A stretch of DNA of 64,000 nt, from assembly GCF_019175365.1 (NCBI RefSeq), contig NZ_CP059572.1, positions 8,122,001 through 8,186,000 of the forward strand, in the 5' to 3' direction. The notes under the pieces are model-generated. The model saw only the letters and a list, made by a program, of their open reading frames with translations. It was not told where the DNA came from and searched no databases. The DNA comes from Actinomadura graeca. GTDB taxonomy: Bacteria > Actinomycetota > Actinomycetes > Streptosporangiales > Streptosporangiaceae. The first letter of the stretch is position 1. Every line of letters begins with the position of its first letter. A program made the position numbers and the translations under genes. Below are positions 59,834-64,000 of this stretch, piece by piece.

Positions 59834-59931
59834 CGAATCCCGTAGCGCCACCCCCGCCCACGTCGACCAAGGTGTGGAAGCGCGGGAAGTCGCACCCGGC
59901 GATGAGCCCGGCCGCCCGCGGCACCGGGCGG
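59834..59931 (-). pseudogene. Possible fragment of an O-methyltransferase gene
   Basis: On the minus strand CDFPRFHTLVDVGGGGATG resembles the SAM-binding motif of a plant-type O-methyltransferase (normally VDVGGGxG). The open frame is short and has no partner, so I read it as a remnant. Low confidence. Confidence 0.3.
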
Positions 59932-60264
59932 TCAGCGCGGTGAATCCTGCGGCGGGGTGGACGACCAGGTGAGCTTGACCGTCAGGTGGCCGTCGGTGGA
60001 CGTCTTGGCGATCACCGCGCCCGCCTCGGCGTTGAGCCGGACGCCGAACTCCAACTCGATCTGGTCCGGGCCGAGCCGGTCGGAGCGGAAGGCGTCGAGC
60101 GCGTCGGCGGCGGCCTCGCGGACGCCGGCCAGGGCCTCCTGGAAACGGCGGCGGAGCGCCTCCTGCCCGCCCCGGGCGACCCGCTCGACCCCGGGTTCGA
60201 GCTCGCCCACCTCGACGGCGACCTCGCCTCCGCCGGTGGTCTCGAACCGCAGCAGTTCGGTCAT
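59932..60264 (-). CDS. Trypco1-domain protein
   Basis: 110 residues. FETTGGGEVAVEVGELEPGVERVAR, ALAGVREAAADALDAF and IELEFGVRLNAEAGAVIAKTSTDGHLTVKLTW match the trypsin-co-occurring domain 1 (CU044_2847-type) that travels with trypsin-like proteases in actinobacteria. ATG 60264 follows GGAGGAG. It is the last gene of a four-gene minus-strand operon whose head is divergent from a trypsin-like gene at 63805. Function is inferred to be regulation or recruitment of that protease. Confidence 0.85.
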   Translation of the reverse strand: MTELLRFETTGGGEVAVEVGELEPGVERVARGGQEALRRRFQEALAGVREAAADALDAFRSDRLGPDQIELEFGVRLNAEAGAVIAKTSTDGHLTVKLTWSSTPPQDSPR

Positions 60265-60287
60265 GGTCTCTCCTCCGAGAAAGGGAT

Positions 60288-61325
60288 TCACCGGCCGGGG
60301 GGCCAGGTCGGGTTCGGGCCGTACCGCGCGGGCGGCGGGCCCTGGTCGGGATGGTCCAGCAGCCACCGGTCGTGGATCTCCCGCCAGCGGCCGTTGCCCC
60401 GGATCTTCTCCAGGACGTGGTTGACGAACTTCACGAACTCGGTGTCCTCCCGGCGGAACGCGAGGGCGTGCGGCTCGTCGCTGAACCACGTGCAGCCGGC
60501 CGCCGGCAGCCGGTGCCGGAGGCAGGACGGGTCGTCCCGCGGCCGCGGCGGCGGGACCGGCAGGAACCGGGTGGCCGGATCGAGGTCCTGCAAGCCGAGC
60601 AGGACGTTGTGGGCGGCCGAGATCGCGGCGACCTGGCCCTGCTGCAGCATGACCAGGCAGTCGGCCGGGTTCCGCGCGGTGACGGGGAGGAGCCCTTCCG
60701 GGCGTTTCCGCAGGTTCTCCGGGGCGGTGGTGTCGGCCGGTGCGCAGACCGGCCTGCCGGCGAGGTCCCCGATCCGCCGGTGCGGCGAGTTCCCGGGCAG
60801 CAGCACGGTCTGCCCGGAGTCGAGGTAGTCGGTGGAGTAGGCCATCCGCGCGGCGCGCCCGCAGGTGGCGGTCATCGAGTCGGCGACGATGTCCACGGTT
60901 CCGTCCCGCAGCCGCTCCTGCCGCTCCGCCGGGGTGATCGCCACGAACACCACCGTGTCCCGGGGGTCGCGGCCGGGGAACATCTCCTTGGCGACCTCCA
61001 GGACAAGATCCACGTCGAACCCGCGGAACTCGCCGGTCGCCGGGTCGCGGTAGGCCATCCGGGTCATCGTCTGGTCCACCCCCGCCCTGATCTTCCGGCT
61101 CCCGCCGGTGAGGCGCGGGGGCGGCGACGTGGCGGCGGCGAGGCTGTTGCGCGGCTCGCAGCCGGACGGCTCCGGGGAGGCCCGCGGCGCGGGGCTGCGC
61201 ACCCCGTCCGGGACGGGGACGGCCACCCGGGGCCGCTGGTAGCCGGAGCCGCACGCCGCGAGGATCAGGACGGCCGCCAGTCCGGCGGCGGCTCCGCGTA
61301 CCCGCGGCATCACGTCCCCGATCAC
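60288..61325 (-). CDS. Extracellular solute-binding lipoprotein (family 3, amino-acid type)
   Basis: 345 residues. Lipobox in LAAVLILAACGSG. FRGFDVDLVLEVAKEMFPG and TPAERQERLRDGTVDIVADSMTAT are the typical family-3 binding-protein motifs. No permease or ATPase gene is nearby, so it is more likely a ligand sensor than a transport subunit. GTG 61325 overlaps the stop of the upstream gene by 4 bp; ATG 61310 is the alternative. Confidence 0.85.
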   Translation of the reverse strand: MIGDVMPRVRGAAAGLAAVLILAACGSGYQRPRVAVPVPDGVRSPAPRASPEPSGCEPRNSLAAATSPPPRLTGGSRKIRAGVDQTMTRMAYRDPATGEFRGFDVDLVLEVAKEMFPGRDPRDTVVFVAITPAERQERLRDGTVDIVADSMTATCGRAARMAYSTDYLDSGQTVLLPGNSPHRRIGDLAGRPVCAPADTTAPENLRKRPEGLLPVTARNPADCLVMLQQGQVAAISAAHNVLLGLQDLDPATRFLPVPPPRPRDDPSCLRHRLPAAGCTWFSDEPHALAFRREDTEFVKFVNHVLEKIRGNGRWREIHDRWLLDHPDQGPPPARYGPNPTWPPGR

Positions 61326-62596
61326 AGGTAGTCCCTGATCCGGGTCCAGACTCCGGCCGCCGTGAGCAGCGCGCCCGCCAGGCACGCGCCGCCGACCGTC
61401 TCACCGACCCCGCCGGGGGCGCGGGGGATCGCCCCGACCTCGTCCCGGACGCCGGTCTCGCCGTCGCCGATGAGGCGGGTGAGGTCGGCGTCGACGGCCT
61501 GATAGGCGACCGCCACCCGGCCGCCGGGCAGCGCGGCGGCGACGGCCTCCTCGTGCTGTCCCTGACGTTCCCGCACGTCGATCTCCTCGTCGTAGGCGGT
61601 GCACCAGGTCCTGATCACGCCGGCGGTGGCGGCCGGGACCCACCGGTCGGGCCGGTCGCATCCGGCCTTGGTCCGGAACCGCGTCCGCAGGGTCTCCGCG
61701 CCGGCGTCGTTGCCGTTGCCGCCGAGCCGCAGGTAGTCGTCGGCGCGGGCGTCCAGCGACCGGCGCTCGGTCTCCACCCGTGCCCGCTGGCCGGCCAGCA
61801 GCCGGCCGACCGTGCCGAGGCGCTCGTCCGTGCAGGGCCAGTCCCTCAGCGCCACCATCAGCCAGAGTCCCGCGCCGGCCAGCAGCACCGTCGCGCCCAC
61901 CAGGCCGAGGTTGAACACCCGGCGGAAGCGCAGCCACAGGCGGCGCTGTGCCCAGCCGAGCGCGGCCAGCGAGCCGAGCACGAGCACGGACAGCAGGCCG
62001 ATCGCCGAGCGCGCGTCGCCGCGGGCCCGCGACAGCCGCTCGATCTCCTCCTGCCACAGTTGCAGCGTCGCCGGTAGCAGGGCGGTGCGCAGATACGCGG
62101 TCGACTCCCGCAGATACGCCGCGCCGAGCAGCGCCCGTTTCGGGTCGGTGCCGGCGTACCGGTTCAGGTCCTCGGCCTTGGCGACCAGCGCGGTGTACCG
62201 GGGGAGCATGAGGGCGATGCGCGCGACGCTCCGCGCCCGCCCCGGGTCGCCGCCGGCCAGCGCCGCCGAGGCGGCCAGCCGCGTCCGCGTCTCGCTGACC
62301 GCGTCGCGGTACTGCTGCTCCAGCACCGTCCGCTGCGCGGATCGCGGCCCGGCCAGGAAGCCGCCCGTCGCCGCGGTCCCGGCCTCGGCCAGCGACCGGT
62401 GGATCACCTGGGCGTGCCCGCTCATCTCGGCGGCGTCGGACGTGCGGTCCCGGCCGCCCGCCCGGACGGCGCGGTCGGCGAGCAGCCCGGCGGCGGCCGT
62501 CGCCGCGAGCGCCAGCGCGAGCAGCAGCGTCCAGGCCGTCAGTTCGGCGCGGGTCGAGCCGAGCACGCGCCGGGCACTCTGACCGGGCCCGCTCAT
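61322..62596 (-). CDS. Membrane protein with four-helix-bundle sensor-like architecture
   Basis: 424 residues. There are N-terminal (AWTLLLALALAATAAAGLLA), middle (SAIGLLSVLVLGSLAALGWA, FNLGLVGATVLLAGAGLWLMVAL) and C-terminal (GGACLAGALLTAAGVW) transmembrane helices. Long helical segments lie between them (about 60-180 and 260-400), rich in Arg and Glu, as in chemoreceptor-type ligand-binding bundles. It probably senses with the binding proteins of its operon. ATG 62596 overlaps the upstream stop by 4 bp. No kinase or methyl-accepting domain seen. Confidence 0.7.
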   Translation of the reverse strand: MSGPGQSARRVLGSTRAELTAWTLLLALALAATAAAGLLADRAVRAGGRDRTSDAAEMSGHAQVIHRSLAEAGTAATGGFLAGPRSAQRTVLEQQYRDAVSETRTRLAASAALAGGDPGRARSVARIALMLPRYTALVAKAEDLNRYAGTDPKRALLGAAYLRESTAYLRTALLPATLQLWQEEIERLSRARGDARSAIGLLSVLVLGSLAALGWAQRRLWLRFRRVFNLGLVGATVLLAGAGLWLMVALRDWPCTDERLGTVGRLLAGQRARVETERRSLDARADDYLRLGGNGNDAGAETLRTRFRTKAGCDRPDRWVPAATAGVIRTWCTAYDEEIDVRERQGQHEEAVAAALPGGRVAVAYQAVDADLTRLIGDGETGVRDEVGAIPRAPGGVGETVGGACLAGALLTAAGVWTRIRDYL

Positions 62597-63579
62597 GACC
62601 GTTCCTGGATGTCGGCGACCAGGCCGCGCTCGGGATCGAAGAACTCCCCGTCGAGCTTCTCCCAGCCGCCCAGGTCCTTGATGGTGAACAGCCGCCGGGG
62701 GACGGGGAACCGCCGCGGGTCCGCGATCCCGGGCAGCACCGGCCGGTACCCGTTCTCGGCGAAGATCCTCTGCGCGGCCGGGGTGCGCAGGAACGTCAGG
62801 AACGCCTTGGCCTCCCGTGGATGCTCGCTGTCCAGCGTCACCGCCACCGGATTCTCGATCAGGATCGTGGCTTCCGGCATCTGCGTCTCCAGCGGCGCCG
62901 CCAGGCCGGACACCTCGTTCTCGTACGCCAGGAGCGCGTCCCCCCAGCCGGAGTTGAAGGTCTGGAGCGCGCCGCGCGCGCTGGAGTCCTGCACGGGCAC
63001 ATGCGCGAACAGCGCGCGGAGATAGGCGCGGCCCGCGGCCTTGTCCTTGCCGCGGTCCGACTCCGCGCCGTATCCGGCCAGCACGTTCCACCGGGCGCCG
63101 CCGGACACGAAGGCGTTGGGGGTGATCACTTCTATTCCTGGCCGGAGTAGGTCACGCCAGGTGTGCAGCTTGCGCGGGTTTCCCTTTCTGGTGGCGATGA
63201 CCACCACCGAATTGGTCACCATCCCGCCGTGGCCCCCGTACGCGTCCGAGCGCCAATCTTCGGGGACCAGCCGGGCCCGTACCAGCCGGGTGATATCGGG
63301 TTCAAGGGAGAACGCCACGATATCGGCTCTCCGCTCGCCCGACTCCACCGCGGCGCTCTGGTCGCCGGACGCCCCGTAGGACGTCTCGAACCTGACCTTC
63401 ACCCTTTTCTGGTACTCCGAAATTATCTTTTCGTACGCGCCCCTGGGAGTGGAGTAGGCCGCCAGCCGCAGGGTCACGGGGGCCTCGTCCGTGGATCCGC
63501 CGCACCCGCAGGCGCTCAGTACGCCCAGGGCGAGCGGTGTCGCCGCTCCCCGCAGGGCCGCGTGCAGCCGTCGTCCCAC
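62593..63579 (-). CDS. Extracellular solute-binding lipoprotein (family 1/11, sulfate/molybdate type)
   Basis: 328 residues. Signal with lipobox in LALGVLSACGCGG. VTLRLAAYSTPRGAYEKIISEYQK and RKLHTWRDLLRPGIEVITPN then SGWGDALLAYENEV are as in sulfate/thiosulfate-binding (Sbp/CysP-type) proteins. No transporter partner genes. GTG 63579 is chosen from two adjacent GTG codons (the other is 63582) because spacing to GGGAGG is better. First gene of the operon and divergent from the trypsin-like gene, suggesting joint regulation. Confidence 0.8.
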   Translation of the reverse strand: MGRRLHAALRGAATPLALGVLSACGCGGSTDEAPVTLRLAAYSTPRGAYEKIISEYQKRVKVRFETSYGASGDQSAAVESGERRADIVAFSLEPDITRLVRARLVPEDWRSDAYGGHGGMVTNSVVVIATRKGNPRKLHTWRDLLRPGIEVITPNAFVSGGARWNVLAGYGAESDRGKDKAAGRAYLRALFAHVPVQDSSARGALQTFNSGWGDALLAYENEVSGLAAPLETQMPEATILIENPVAVTLDSEHPREAKAFLTFLRTPAAQRIFAENGYRPVLPGIADPRRFPVPRRLFTIKDLGGWEKLDGEFFDPERGLVADIQERS

Positions 63580-63804
63580 CACGCCTCCCAGTCGATCGAA
63601 TTCCCTAGTTGAGCGCCCGGTTTGGTCGGGAACGTACCTACAACGGGCAGCATGGTCCGATAATTTTGATAAGGGATGGTTCTGGCCCCGCGGGCTGATT
63701 CCCCGGGAAAGGTTCTCCGGGCCTTGCCTCCCATCAATCACGATACATACTGATTGATAGCGTGGCATCTGTCGCGAATCGCAGCGGACGCGTAGGATCT
63801 TCTA
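63580..63804. promoter_or_regulatory. Divergent promoter region, with a likely leaderless start for the protease
   Basis: 225 bp, less GC-rich than its flanks. TAGGAT (63793-63798) is only 6 nt before the ATG at 63805, so the transcript would start at or beside the start codon: a leaderless mRNA. A convincing -35 at standard spacing is not seen. The promoter of the minus-strand operon should be in the AT-rich part near 63610-63690. Confidence 0.45.
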
Positions 63805-64000
63805 ATGTTGCTGGGCAAAGGTCACGAGCCCTGGTGGGTACGAATCCGGAATGGGGCAACGGTCGTCGGGGCGGGGGTGCTGCTGGGGTCGGAGCAGGTG
63901 CTGACCTGTGCCCATGTGATTTCGGCCGGCGCCGGCGATCGATTTCCCGGGCAGGAGCTCGGCGTCGACTTCCTCGGCCTGCCCGGAGTGCCCGCCGGGC
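63805..64000 (+). CDS. Trypsin-like serine protease, 3' end outside the window
   Basis: First 65 residues only. The N-terminus has no signal peptide. WWVRIRNGATVVGAGVLLGSEQVLTCAHVI carries the catalytic His in TCAHV. Intracellular trypsin-like proteases with this start usually open large multidomain conflict proteins (trypsin followed by NACHT/TPR or other effector modules). Beside the Trypco1 gene this is a strong guess here, but the rest is not in the window. Confidence 0.85.
   Translation, partial: MLLGKGHEPWWVRIRNGATVVGAGVLLGSEQVLTCAHVISAGAGDRFPGQELGVDFLGLPGVPAG

Noticed and set aside
60288..63579. A complete ABC importer
   Set aside because: Two binding proteins of unrelated families but no permease or ATPase genes.

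Overview
The window is very GC-rich (rough visual impression above 70% in coding DNA). It has the marks of a filamentous actinobacterium: frequent GTG and TTG starts, chains of 4-bp GTGA/ATGA/TTGA overlaps, a streptogrisin-type secreted protease, an IclR regulator beside an NDK-like gene, and a trypsin/Trypco1 cassette. The genus cannot be fixed by eye; relatives of Actinomadura, Nonomuraea or Streptomyces are plausible. I saw no tRNA, rRNA or CRISPR array.

Layout. (1) 1-1517: the 3' part of a copper amine oxidase. (2) 1962-22322: a co-directional unit of a phospholipase-D-like protein and two giant cytosolic-looking proteins of about 3340 and 2881 residues. The first giant is rich in amphipathic beta strands. 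The second carries a LamG-like domain. I recognise no described system with this composition. (3) 22492-48377: a biosynthetic gene cluster. A minus-strand arm (33082 to 23018) encodes a nucleotidyltransferase, an unknown helical protein, an ABC exporter, a HAD phosphatase, a radical SAM enzyme, an aminotransferase, an adenylate-kinase-like protein, an acyl-CoA-dehydrogenase-like flavoprotein, an SRPBCC protein and a reductase. A flavin reductase gene converges on it. A plus-strand arm (33559 to 47107) encodes a TruD-type pseudouridine synthase, a class III aminotransferase, two methyltransferases, an enolpyruvyltransferase, two 2-oxoglutarate/Fe(II) oxygenases, two HPr-kinase-like proteins, two membrane proteins, two cysteine-type phosphatases and a FemAB/GNAT-like acyltransferase. 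IclR and an NDK-like gene close the cluster.

Pathway logic (inference). TruD-like synthases (PumJ in pseudouridimycin, MalD in malayamycin) are known to feed C-nucleoside antibiotics. The pair of enolpyruvyltransferase plus radical SAM enzyme matches NikO/NikJ and PolA/PolH (MalO in malayamycin), which build the bicyclic octosyl-acid sugar, and a tyrosine-phosphatase-like enzyme (NikL/PolJ) then removes the 5' phosphate. All of these classes are present here. The best reading is a bicyclic C-nucleoside pathway of malayamycin logic. Extra oxidation, transamination, methylation, phosphorylation and acylation genes point to a different final product.

(4) 48378-58680: a mixed region with a decayed MacB-type ABC transporter, a secreted S1 protease, a three-gene small-lipoprotein/small-membrane/DUF6766-like operon, a SnoaL-like protein, a decayed IS5-type transposase, and a large TPR protein that looks like the C-terminal part of a STAND-type protein. 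(5) 58681-64000: a quinone-oxidoreductase-like gene, IS3 debris, and a four-gene minus-strand operon (two solute-binding proteins, a four-helix-bundle membrane protein, Trypco1). The operon is divergent from a trypsin-like protease that runs off the window end and resembles an actinobacterial NTP-dependent conflict or sensing cassette.
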